DNA of 14,531 nucleotides, taken from NCBI GenBank assembly GCA_050694215.1, contig JBOGXB010000052.1, positions 1 through 14,531 on the forward strand, written 5' to 3'. Below, one piece after another: positions 7,090 to 14,432 of the stretch (positions within the stretch are counted from its first letter, which is position 1; each line of letters starts with the position of its first letter). A program made the translations under genes and the position numbers. The notes below the pieces were generated by a model. The model was not told where the DNA came from, ran no database searches, and saw nothing but the letters and a program-made list of their open reading frames with translations. Source of the DNA: JBOGXB01 sp050694215. Its GTDB lineage: Bacteria > Actinomycetota > CADDZG01 > WHSQ01.

Positions 7090-7999
7090 GATTGACCGCG
7101 TTGCGCAACAACTCGAATGTCGCAGGTGTGTAGCCGAGCAACTCGCCGTCCGCCTCGACCCGGAGCGGGCGCTCCGAGGTGATCGACACCTTCACCCGCT
7201 TGGCCTCGAGGATGTTCGGATGAGGCAGATGCTCGCCCTTGAACACCTTCGGCATGATCGCGATGGCCTCGCGTTTCCGCGCGTGCTCGATCTGTATGTC
7301 CAGAAGGCCGTCGGTGGGAGCCGCTTTGGGAGCGACCTTCATCCCTCCGCCGAAGAACTGGCCGTTCGCGACTACGAGGTTGTTCATCGGTCCCTCATAC
7401 CTCCGATCGACGAGATCGACGTCGACGCGCGCCGGCTTGTGCTTGCGCATCGTGAGCCAGAAGGCAACGAGGTAGACGGTCGGCCCGAACCAGCGCGGGA
7501 GTCGCTGAGCCCTTGCCACGACCTCTGCCCCTAGTCCGACTTCGGCGATGTTGGGGAAGTAGCGCACGGCTCGCCGCCCGTCGTCGTCGTACGTGACCTT
7601 GCCGATGTCGATAGAGAAGGATTCCGGACCGTCGAGATGGGCGACCGCGTGGCCGGGAAACGCGGGAATACCGAAGGTCTTGATGAAGTCCGAGCCAGTC
7701 CCTGCCGCGACCACTCCCAGGACCGCATCGGTGTTCACCGGCTTGTCGTCCGCGATCATTCCGTTGACGACCTCGTGGACCGTGCCGTCTCCACCCACCG
7801 CGACCAGGAACCGCGATCCGGATGCGAGAGCGGCGCGCGCCAGCTCGATCGCGTGCCCCGGCCCCTCCGTGTATCTGATCTCGTGCTCGAGACCTCGTCT
7901 GTCCATATGCGAGCGCACGTCCGGCAGCGATCTCGCGACACCGCCGCGTCCCGAGCGCGCGTTGCAGATCATCGTGATGGGGCCGTAAGAGGAGGTCAC
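7079..7999 (-). CDS. Diacylglycerol kinase family lipid kinase (DagK/YegS/BmrU type)
   Basis: A 306-residue kinase of the usual length for the family. It phosphorylates a lipid hydroxyl such as diacylglycerol with ATP, probably at the inner face of the membrane. Visible signatures are NARSGRG (13-19), the nucleotide-binding GGDGTVHEVVNG (69-80), GTGSDFIKTFG (100-110, usually GTGNDF) and PTDGLLDI near the C-terminal half. A longer frame back to 8074 exists, but the GTG at 7999 is taken because its GTGA overlaps the stop of the upstream FAD oxidase gene and the extra residues are unlike the family. The Asn-to-Ser change in GTGSDF is mild. It is third in a thiolase, AGPS-like oxidase, kinase operon. 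Sphingosine or multi-substrate lipid kinase activity is an alternative. Confidence 0.9.
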   Translation of the reverse strand: MTSSYGPITMICNARSGRGGVARSLPDVRSHMDRRGLEHEIRYTEGPGHAIELARAALASGSRFLVAVGGDGTVHEVVNGMIADDKPVNTDAVLGVVAAGTGSDFIKTFGIPAFPGHAVAHLDGPESFSIDIGKVTYDDDGRRAVRYFPNIAEVGLGAEVVARAQRLPRWFGPTVYLVAFWLTMRKHKPARVDVDLVDRRYEGPMNNLVVANGQFFGGGMKVAPKAAPTDGLLDIQIEHARKREAIAIMPKVFKGEHLPHPNILEAKRVKVSITSERPLRVEADGELLGYTPATFELLRNAVNLKV

Positions 8000-9417
8000 A
8001 GACCGAGGGCGCCGGGATTCATGATCCCGTTCGGATCGATCGCTGCCTTCACCGCCGCGAGGACGTTCCACCACTCGCCCAGCTCCTCGCGTAGCCAGCG
8101 CGCCTTCACGCGCCCTATGCCGTGGTGATGGCTAATCGATCCCCCCACACGCAGGCAGGTCTCCATCCCCGCCTCCCACCATGACTCGAGTGTTGCGAGC
8201 GCGGAGTCGTCGTCGCTGCACGCCGAAGCCATCGTGAAGTACAGACAAGCTCCGTCCGGATACACATGAGAGACGTGGCATCCGACGATGTCGGCAAGAG
8301 GTTCCAGCGCATCCTTCATCGAGTGGTAGAGATCTCGCAGCGTGGTCCAGGTGCCCGCCACCTCCATCGTGTCGACCATCGCGTGCGGGCCCAAGACGCC
8401 CTCCCCCGCCATGAGCTTCATGAACTCGTCGACGGCATCGTTGCGGTGAGTCCACCAATGGCTTACGAGGTCGTGGTTGCCCTCCGATCCCATGGAGAGC
8501 TCCAGCGCGCGGGCGGCCCGCTCCTCCGCGAGGGGGCCGTCGAAGGAGACCAGCGCCATCGGGTCGGGCTCCTCGTCCGCCATGTTGCGAAGGAAGATGG
8601 CTGCGTCGTCGCGATCGTAGAGACGCACGAGGGTCGGCTTCAGATCGGCCTGGACGATCGCCCGGCACGCGGCCACCCCCTCGCCCATCTGGCCGAAGCG
8701 GATGCAGCGGTCGACTCGCGCGCCGACTACCGGCGATACGCGCAAGGTTGCCTCGGTCACGATGCCGAGGGTGCCCTCGGAGCCGATCATCAAAGATGGG
8801 AGGTCCGGTCCGGTGGCCCGGCGCGGCGCGGCCTTGGACCGCACGACCCGCCCGTCCGGCAACACGGCTTCGAGGCCCGCCACGAGCGCCTCGATCCCCC
8901 CGTAGCGGACGGAGAGCTGACCGCATGCTCCGGTCGCAACCCACCCTCCAACCGTGGAGATGTCGATGGACTGAGGCTCGTGACCGAGGGTGAGGCCCGA
9001 CGCCCTCAAGGCCTCCTCGAGATCCGAGCCGAGGACTCCGGCTTGGACTCGCACGAGCCTGCTCTTCTCGTCGAGGTCTATGACCTCGCTCATGGCCCTC
9101 ATCTCGACGACGACCGTCCCCACGGGAGCGATCGCGCCGAGCACCCCCGAACCTCCTCCGTAAGGGACGACGGGGGTCCGTGTGCGGTTCGCCCATGCGA
9201 GCACGTCCTCCACCTGGCTCGTCGTGCGAGGCCGGACCACGCACAGGGGCAGCGGGTACTCGAGACCTGCTCGCTGCCCCAGCAGAGCGGCGGGAGATCT
9301 GTCGGTTGCGTGACGGCTAAGGTCGGTGGGATGAGTGCTCACGCGATGAGCACCGATCAGCTTGCCGAGCTCCGACGCGGCGACGGCCGATCTCCGATCG
9401 GCCTCGCGCGCTTGCAC
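7996..9417 (-). CDS. FAD-binding oxidase related to alkyldihydroxyacetonephosphate synthase (AGPS-like)
   Basis: A 473-residue protein of the vanillyl-alcohol-oxidase fold. FAD-binding residues include PLPLCVVRPRTTSQVEDVL (55-73), PYGGGSGVLGA (85-95) and IGSEGTLGIVTEATLRV (211-227). Features shared with alkyl-DHAP synthase are STVGGW (154-159), PRRATGPD (198-205), SHVYPDGACLYFT (383-395, Tyr393) and GGSISHHHGIGRVKARWL (425-442) with the triple histidine H430-H432. AGPS replaces the acyl chain of acyl-DHAP with a fatty alcohol, making an ether bond. The GTG at 9417 is chosen over the longer frame to 9558: it shares its first base with the thiolase stop (TAGTG) and has GGAG 8 bases before it. 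Related glycolate or D-lactate oxidases are the main alternative, so ether-lipid function is unproven. Confidence 0.85.
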   Translation of the reverse strand: MQAREADRRSAVAASELGKLIGAHRVSTHPTDLSRHATDRSPAALLGQRAGLEYPLPLCVVRPRTTSQVEDVLAWANRTRTPVVPYGGGSGVLGAIAPVGTVVVEMRAMSEVIDLDEKSRLVRVQAGVLGSDLEEALRASGLTLGHEPQSIDISTVGGWVATGACGQLSVRYGGIEALVAGLEAVLPDGRVVRSKAAPRRATGPDLPSLMIGSEGTLGIVTEATLRVSPVVGARVDRCIRFGQMGEGVAACRAIVQADLKPTLVRLYDRDDAAIFLRNMADEEPDPMALVSFDGPLAEERAARALELSMGSEGNHDLVSHWWTHRNDAVDEFMKLMAGEGVLGPHAMVDTMEVAGTWTTLRDLYHSMKDALEPLADIVGCHVSHVYPDGACLYFTMASACSDDDSALATLESWWEAGMETCLRVGGSISHHHGIGRVKARWLREELGEWWNVLAAVKAAIDPNGIMNPGALGL

Positions 9418-10628
9418 TAACGAGTCTCCGGCTCGACCCGCTCGACGATCGTGGCTATCCCCTGACCCACTCCTATGCACATCGTCGCGAGTCCGTAGCG
9501 GACTTCTCGCCGCCCCATCTCGTGGATGAGTGTCGTAAGGATCCGGGCCCCCGAGCACCCGAGCGGGTGGCCGAGCGCTATAGCTCCCCCGTTGACGTTC
9601 ACCTTGGCTCGATCGAGCCCGAGCTCCTCGATGCAGGCGAGCGACTGTGCGGCGAACGCCTCGTTCAGCTCGACCAGGTCGATGTCCTCGATTGACAGCC
9701 CCGCTCGCTTCAGCGCCTTGCGCGTCGCGTGGATGGGACCGATGCCCATCACTCGGGGCTCCACTCCGGCAACCGCGGAGGTAACGACCCTGACCTTGGG
9801 CCGCCAGCCGTGCTCGCTGGCGCTAGCCTCCGACGCCAGCAACAGGGCGGCAGCACCGTCGTTGATGCCGGACGAGTTCCCCGCGGTGACCGAACCGTCC
9901 TCGGCGAATGCAGGGGCCAGCCTCGTGAGCTTCTCGATCGAGGTGTCGGGTCGCGGGGGCTCGTCGTGCTCGACCACCACGGGATCGCCCTTTCGCCGGG
10001 GCACCGTCACCGGAACGATCTCGTCGTCGAAGACCCCGGAGTCGCGTGCCCTTACCGCTCGCTCGTGGCTCTGAAGCGCGAAGGCATCCTGATCGTCGCG
10101 CGAGATCCCGTACTCGTGACCCACTATCTCGGCCGTCTCCCCCATCGCGTGGGTGCCGTAGAGCTCGCGCATGCGCGGGTTCACGAAACGCCACCCGATG
10201 CTCGTATCGTGGATCTCCGCCTTGCGTCCGAACGCCTGCTCCGATTTCGCCAAGACGAACGGGGCTCTCGTCATCGACTCCGACCCACCGGCCACAATGA
10301 GCTCGGCCTCTTCGCAGCGGATCTCCCGGTAGCCGCAGTTCACGGCCTCGAGTCCGGAGCCGCACAAGCGGTTGACGGTCGCCCCCGGAACCTCGACCGG
10401 TAGCCCGGCGAGCAGCAGGGCCATGCGTGCGACGTTGCGATTGTCCTCCCCAGCCTGGTTCGCAGCCCCCCAGACGACGTCGTCGATCTGATCCTTGGGG
10501 ACCGCATTGCGCTCGATCAGCGCGGAGATGACGTGCCCGGCCATGTCGTCGGGTCGCACCGACGCGAGCGCTCCGGCGAAGCGGCCCATGGGCGTCCGAA
10601 CGCCGTCGACGATGTAGACGTCCCTCAT
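9417..10628 (-). CDS. Thiolase (acetyl-CoA C-acyltransferase, PcaF/FadA-like)
   Basis: A 403-residue thiolase with all catalytic residues: Cys89 in NRLCGSG, His354 in GGAIALGHPLGCSGAR and Cys384 in MCIGVGQG. It would cleave a 3-oxoacyl-CoA with CoA, or condense two acyl-CoA. The DTSIGWRFVNP segment and the MCIGVGQG ending resemble beta-ketoadipyl-CoA thiolases (PcaF/PaaJ) more than acetoacetyl-CoA thiolases, although substrate cannot be settled by eye. The ATG at 10628 follows GGGAGGA (10637-10643 on the plus strand) at 8-base spacing. It is first in an operon with the AGPS-like oxidase and lipid kinase. Only 33 bp separate it from a divergent small membrane protein gene. Confidence 0.93.
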   Translation of the reverse strand: MRDVYIVDGVRTPMGRFAGALASVRPDDMAGHVISALIERNAVPKDQIDDVVWGAANQAGEDNRNVARMALLLAGLPVEVPGATVNRLCGSGLEAVNCGYREIRCEEAELIVAGGSESMTRAPFVLAKSEQAFGRKAEIHDTSIGWRFVNPRMRELYGTHAMGETAEIVGHEYGISRDDQDAFALQSHERAVRARDSGVFDDEIVPVTVPRRKGDPVVVEHDEPPRPDTSIEKLTRLAPAFAEDGSVTAGNSSGINDGAAALLLASEASASEHGWRPKVRVVTSAVAGVEPRVMGIGPIHATRKALKRAGLSIEDIDLVELNEAFAAQSLACIEELGLDRAKVNVNGGAIALGHPLGCSGARILTTLIHEMGRREVRYGLATMCIGVGQGIATIVERVEPETR

Positions 10629-10661
10629 GGTCTGAATCCTCCCACGCTAGGATCGAGAGCC

Positions 10662-10937
10662 ATGAGGAGCGCGATCGCCTGGGTCGTCTACATGCTGGGG
10701 CTCGTCCTCGGCCTGAAGGTGCTCGTAACCGGCCTCGTTAGCGACGGTCTGTGGGGCGCGTTCGGCGGCGTAGCGTTCGCCGTCGCCCTGTGGTGGATCG
10801 CAGCGGGGATAGGCGTCCGTCTTGGAGAGACGCCCGAGAACTTCATGGCCTCGATAGCGGCGGTGCTCGGCTTCGGAGACCGCCCCCAGGCCCCGAGCGT
10901 CCCCGCCGACAAGAAGGGCCGCTCCGGCACCGAGTGA
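10662..10937 (+). CDS. Hypothetical two-helix membrane protein
   Basis: A 91-residue protein I do not recognise, with two likely membrane helices (about 5-24 and 31-52) and a polar tail (residues 72-91, with a KKGR cluster). The ATG at 10662 is preceded by TAGGAT (10648-10653), which may act either as an AGGA ribosome site with 9-10 base spacing or as a -10 hexamer. An open frame upstream to 10533 was not used because it reads through the thiolase gene and would have no coding sense. The stop codon (10935-10937) lies inside the left arm of an inverted repeat that ends the transcription unit. It is not in an operon with anything. Confidence 0.65.
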   Translation: MRSAIAWVVYMLGLVLGLKVLVTGLVSDGLWGAFGGVAFAVALWWIAAGIGVRLGETPENFMASIAAVLGFGDRPQAPSVPADKKGRSGTE

Positions 10938-10976
10938 GTACTCCGTTCCGTATAGGCCAACGCAGTACTCACTCGG
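10930..10976. terminator. Perfect 13-bp inverted repeat between convergent genes, likely bidirectional terminator
   Basis: The arm CCGAGTGAGTACT (10930-10942) is an exact reverse complement of AGTACTCACTCGG (10964-10976), separated by 21 bases. It lies between the plus-strand membrane protein (stop inside the left arm, 10935-10937) and the minus-strand HAD gene (stop at 10981-10983). No T-run follows on either strand, so it would be an I-shaped type hairpin as described for actinobacteria, or else a protein-binding dyad. The position at convergent 3' ends favours a terminator. Confidence 0.6.
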
Positions 10977-10980
10977 CGAG

Positions 10981-11691
10981 CTAGCGCCAGGCGTTGACGA
11001 CCTCGAGCAGCGAGGGGAGGTCTTGTATCACCGCGTCCGGCTCGACGTCGTAGTCCGGGACCGTCGGGCTCGGGCGCAGGACCGTCTTGAGACCGGCGCG
11101 CTTCGCGCCGTAGATGTCGTCCCAGGGCCGGTCGCCCACGAACACGGCCGAGGACGGATCACTCACGTCGAGCAAGCGCAGCATTTCCTCGAACACCTTC
11201 GGGTGAGGCTTGGTGTGATGGACCTCGCTCGTGTACAGACGCGCATCGATCAGCTCCGCAAGGCCGTCGCGTTCGAGCAGGTGGTCGTGGAACGATCCGG
11301 GCCACAGGGTGTTCGACAGCAGCCCGATGCGCAGCCCCGAGTCGCGCAACGCGGATACCACGCTCAGTGCGTCGGGGTCGTGAGATATGTGCGGGAGGTA
11401 GAGATCGAGCTGCGACCGGGTCGCCTCCTCGAGCACCGTCTCTGCGATCTCGATCTCCAGAGCCTGAGCCGCGCGTGCGAACAGATCGGCGAGGCTCGCG
11501 CTGCGGTGCTCGGTGCGCGAGATCTCCCACAGCTCTTCCTCCGCGGTGATCAGCTCCTGCACGAGCTCCGCCTCGCGTTCGGGGAGGATGCTCCGGGCCG
11601 CATTGCGCCACACCTCCTCGCGCCCGAGAAGCGGCTCCAGCGGCACGGTGAGAGTGCCGCCCCAGTCGAAGACGACCGCGGTGACGGACAC
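10981..11691 (-). CDS. HAD superfamily hydrolase
   Basis: A 236-residue haloacid-dehalogenase-fold protein with a helical cap. Motif I is VVFDWGGTLT (6-15) with nucleophile Asp9, motif II is LLSNT (Ser126), motif III is HTKPHPKVF (Lys161) and motif IV is VGDRPWDDIYGAKRAG (Asp187, Asp191/192). The residue two after the nucleophile is Gly11 where phosphatases usually have the acid/base Asp, so phosphatase chemistry may be weak or different. The start is the GTG at 11691: GGAGG stands 7 bases before it, and it follows the helicase stop by 2 bp, so translation is coupled. A longer frame back to 11895 falls inside the helicase gene. Small-molecule substrate unknown. Confidence 0.88.
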   Translation of the reverse strand: MSVTAVVFDWGGTLTVPLEPLLGREEVWRNAARSILPEREAELVQELITAEEELWEISRTEHRSASLADLFARAAQALEIEIAETVLEEATRSQLDLYLPHISHDPDALSVVSALRDSGLRIGLLSNTLWPGSFHDHLLERDGLAELIDARLYTSEVHHTKPHPKVFEEMLRLLDVSDPSSAVFVGDRPWDDIYGAKRAGLKTVLRPSPTVPDYDVEPDAVIQDLPSLLEVVNAWR

Positions 11692-11693
11692 CG

Positions 11694-14345
11694 TCAGACC
11701 TCCAACGAGGTGTAGGCGACCACCCCGCGTTGTAGAGCATCGAGTGCCTGCGAGATGGTCCCGGCCAGATGCTCGGTCGGCGCAACCTCCTGCAACTGTC
11801 GCAACAGATCGATCAGTTGCTTCATAGAGCGCACGAAGTCCCCGGGGGCGTCTTCCTCTTCGAGAACGTCCTCGAGCGCTGAGCCCTTGGCCCACAGGTA
11901 GGCGCGCCCGGCGAATCCGGGGTCGGGCTCACGCGTGAGCTCCAGTCCTCGAGAGTCCTCCTCCCGCCGGATCTGCCTCCACAGGCGGGTGAGGTCGCGC
12001 CACACCCGCGCGGTGTCCGAGGTGGGCATCTCGTGAACGACGATGGGCTCGGGCCCCCTCGTCTCGAACACGAGGGTGGAGCACACCGCGGCCAGCTCCG
12101 CGGCATCGAGCTCGTCGAACAGGTGCCGGTTCAGTGCCTCCACGACGAGGAGGTCCGACTCGTTGTAGACCCGGGTCAGCGTCTCGCCTTTACGAGAGAG
12201 GATCCAGTCCTCCACGTAGCCGAGGCCCTCGAGGACCGAGAGCACCTGCTCAAATCGACGCGCGAGGGTCCCGGTCCTGCGTTTGATGCGCCGGTCCAGG
12301 CCCGCTATCTCGCGCTCCAGCCGGGCGGCGCGCTCGGCGAAGTGGAGGTGACGCTTCTTCTCCGGGCAGCTGTGGCATGGGTGATCCTCGATCTCCTCTC
12401 GAAGCGAGACCGCTTCCGGTGAATCCGCGAGCGAGGAGGCCTGCTCTCGCGGCGCCCGCTCCCTGTCCTGGACCTCGGACAATCTCCGCACGACTTCCCG
12501 GCGCGATCTTGGGTTGCGCACGTCGAAGCCCCGCGGCAACGGGACGCGTCCCAGCGATACGGGAGGCTCCCTGAAATCGGCGGGCGCGAACCGGGCCATC
12601 GATCTCCGGTCGGAGATCGCGAGCACTCGAGGTCGTCTCTCGGAGCGCGCCTGTGAGATCTCGAGGACCGCGTACCGCCCTCGCTTCTTGCCCCCATGGA
12701 TGCGGATCACGTCTCCGGGTTGGAGCCCTCGGATCGCATCCAGGACCCGCGTTGCCCCGCTGCCTCCCTCGGCCGTCCGGCCGGCCCCTTCGACCTCCCT
12801 GAGACGCTCCACGAGGTGTCGGTACTCCTCGAAATCCCCCCGGTCGCATCGCATGCGCTCGTGATAGGAGGCGAGATAGGCATCGTTTTGCTCCTTGAGT
12901 CGCTCGAGCCTCACCACCTCCCGGTCTGCCTGGAACTGAGCGAAGGACGAGTTGACGAGGTGCTCTGCGTCCTCGAGGTCGTAGTTGCGCACGAGGTTCA
13001 CGGACATGTTGTAGGAGGGTCGGAAGGAGGACTCGAGCGGGTACGTGCGGGTGGACGCGAGACGGGTGACGCCGTCGAAGCGCACGAAGCGCTGCAGCAG
13101 GACCACGCTGTGGCCCAGCTCGTCGATCCCTCGGCGCCCCGCCCGACCGGAGAGCTGCGTGTACTCCCCCGGCGTCATCTGCTCGTGGCGTTCGCCGGTG
13201 AACTTCATCAGGCTCTCGATCACGACACTGCGGGCAGGCATGTTGATACCGAGCGCAAGCGTCTCCGTGGCGAACACGACCTTGACGAGACCACGGGCGA
13301 AGGTCTCCTCCACGGTCTCCTTGAACGCGGGGATCATCCCCGCGTGGTGCGCAGCGATGCCTCCCATGAGGCTTTCGAGCCATTCCTCGTAGCCGAGCAC
13401 GTCCAGCTCGTCCTGGGGGAGATCCGCCGCCCTCAGCTTCGCGTACTCCCGAATGGCGCGCCTCTCATCTGGGTTCGTGAGCCGCAACCCGTCCCTCATG
13501 CATTGCTCTACTGCCGAGTCGCAACCCTTGCGCGAGAAGATGAAGTAGATCGCGGGAAGCATCCCTTCGCTCTGCAGTCGCTCGACGACGTCACTCCGGT
13601 ATGGGATGCGCGCTCTCTGGCGGGGTCTCTTTCCCCCCCGGCCGGGGCGGGCTCCACTGCGCGCCCTTCGGCGATCCAGCTCTCTCCCGCGGGGATTGGG
13701 GATTACTCCTCCATCGGGCTTTCGTACGAACATGGGCAGTAGTTCGTCCGATGCGAAGTACCAGTGGCGAATCTCGACCGGGCGGTTCTCTTCGATGATG
13801 ACCTCGGTGCGTCCCCGCAGCGTCTGGAGCCACTCGCCGAACTCCTCGGCGTTGGAGACCGTTGCCGACAAGGACACGATCTGCACGTCCACCGGCAGGT
13901 GGATCAGGATCTCCTCCCATACGGCTCCCCGGTAAGGGTCCTGGAGATAGTGGACCTCGTCCAGCACCACGTAACGGAGACCCGTCAGCGCGTCGGAGTC
14001 CTCGTAGATCATGTTCCTCAAGACCTCGGTCGTCATGACGACGAGGGCGGCGTCGCCGTTGATGGAGTTGTCGCCCGTAAGGAGCCCGACGCGGTCGGGG
14101 CCGTATATCCCGAGGAAGTCCCCATACTTCTGGTTCGAGAGTGCCTTGATCGGGGTCGTGTAGAAGGTCTTGCCCCCCTTGCTCTCGGCGAGCCACGCCG
14201 CGAACTCCCCCACCACCGTCTTGCCGGCGCCCGTGGGGGCCGCCACCAGCACGGAGGAGCGACCCTCCAACGCCTCACACGCCCGGCGCTGGAAGGGATC
14301 GAACTCGAATCCGTAGGACTGCTCGAAGTCGTCGACGAAACCCAT
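11694..14345 (-). CDS. helY: DEAD/DEAH-box helicase, HelY-like (Ski2/Mtr4 family)
   Basis: An 883-residue SF2 helicase of HelY length. RecA domain 1 carries APTGAGKT (36-43), TTPIKALSNQK (63-73), LLTGD (88-92), DEVH (129-132) and SAT (160-162). RecA domain 2 carries HHAG (333-336), FATETLALGINMPA (358-371) and QLSGRAGRRG (397-406). After it come a Ski2-type arch region with a KOW-like GDVIRIHGGKKRGRYAVLEI segment, a CHSCPEKKRHLHF cysteine motif near residue 657, and a C-terminal DSHCT-like domain. A basic Arg-rich linker at 218-250 lies between the RecA domains. The family unwinds RNA or RNA-DNA structures and in eukaryotes feeds the exosome. The ATG at 14345 has no Shine-Dalgarno; a candidate promoter lies close upstream. 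The HAD gene follows by 2 bp. Confidence 0.93.
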   Translation of the reverse strand: MGFVDDFEQSYGFEFDPFQRRACEALEGRSSVLVAAPTGAGKTVVGEFAAWLAESKGGKTFYTTPIKALSNQKYGDFLGIYGPDRVGLLTGDNSINGDAALVVMTTEVLRNMIYEDSDALTGLRYVVLDEVHYLQDPYRGAVWEEILIHLPVDVQIVSLSATVSNAEEFGEWLQTLRGRTEVIIEENRPVEIRHWYFASDELLPMFVRKPDGGVIPNPRGRELDRRRARSGARPGRGGKRPRQRARIPYRSDVVERLQSEGMLPAIYFIFSRKGCDSAVEQCMRDGLRLTNPDERRAIREYAKLRAADLPQDELDVLGYEEWLESLMGGIAAHHAGMIPAFKETVEETFARGLVKVVFATETLALGINMPARSVVIESLMKFTGERHEQMTPGEYTQLSGRAGRRGIDELGHSVVLLQRFVRFDGVTRLASTRTYPLESSFRPSYNMSVNLVRNYDLEDAEHLVNSSFAQFQADREVVRLERLKEQNDAYLASYHERMRCDRGDFEEYRHLVERLREVEGAGRTAEGGSGATRVLDAIRGLQPGDVIRIHGGKKRGRYAVLEISQARSERRPRVLAISDRRSMARFAPADFREPPVSLGRVPLPRGFDVRNPRSRREVVRRLSEVQDRERAPREQASSLADSPEAVSLREEIEDHPCHSCPEKKRHLHFAERAARLEREIAGLDRRIKRRTGTLARRFEQVLSVLEGLGYVEDWILSRKGETLTRVYNESDLLVVEALNRHLFDELDAAELAAVCSTLVFETRGPEPIVVHEMPTSDTARVWRDLTRLWRQIRREEDSRGLELTREPDPGFAGRAYLWAKGSALEDVLEEEDAPGDFVRSMKQLIDLLRQLQEVAPTEHLAGTISQALDALQRGVVAYTSLEV
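11699..11703 (-). promoter_or_regulatory. Ribosome binding site for the HAD gene
   Basis: GGAGG on the minus strand lies within the last codons of the helicase gene, 7 bases before the GTG at 11691. It is what decides the HAD start and explains coupled translation. Confidence 0.7.
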
Positions 14346-14354
14346 GTGCGAATC

Positions 14355-14382
14355 AGCTTAGAGGGCCGCTCGAACGTGTTGA
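14355..14382 (-). promoter_or_regulatory. Candidate promoter for the helicase-HAD operon
   Basis: On the minus strand, TCAACA (plus 14377-14382) and TAAGCT (plus 14355-14360) are separated by 16 bases. The second hexamer ends 9 bases before the ATG, so the transcript would have a 2-3 base leader at most, consistent with the absence of a Shine-Dalgarno. The hexamers match consensus only partly (four of six and three of six), so this is tentative. The gap 14346-14432 holds nothing else I can identify. Confidence 0.25.
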
Positions 14383-14432
14383 TGCTGGGGACGGATGGAT
14401 CGCCGCGGGCGAGGGCGAGGGCTCTCCCGGGT

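Noticed and set aside
8266..9420. 384-codon plus-strand frame opposite the AGPS-like gene
   Set aside because: Composition and lack of motifs mark it as a shadow; the minus-strand gene has clear FAD and HHHG signatures.
12696..13742. 348-codon plus-strand frame opposite the helicase
   Set aside because: The opposite strand encodes helicase motifs throughout; this frame has none and no ribosome site was seen.
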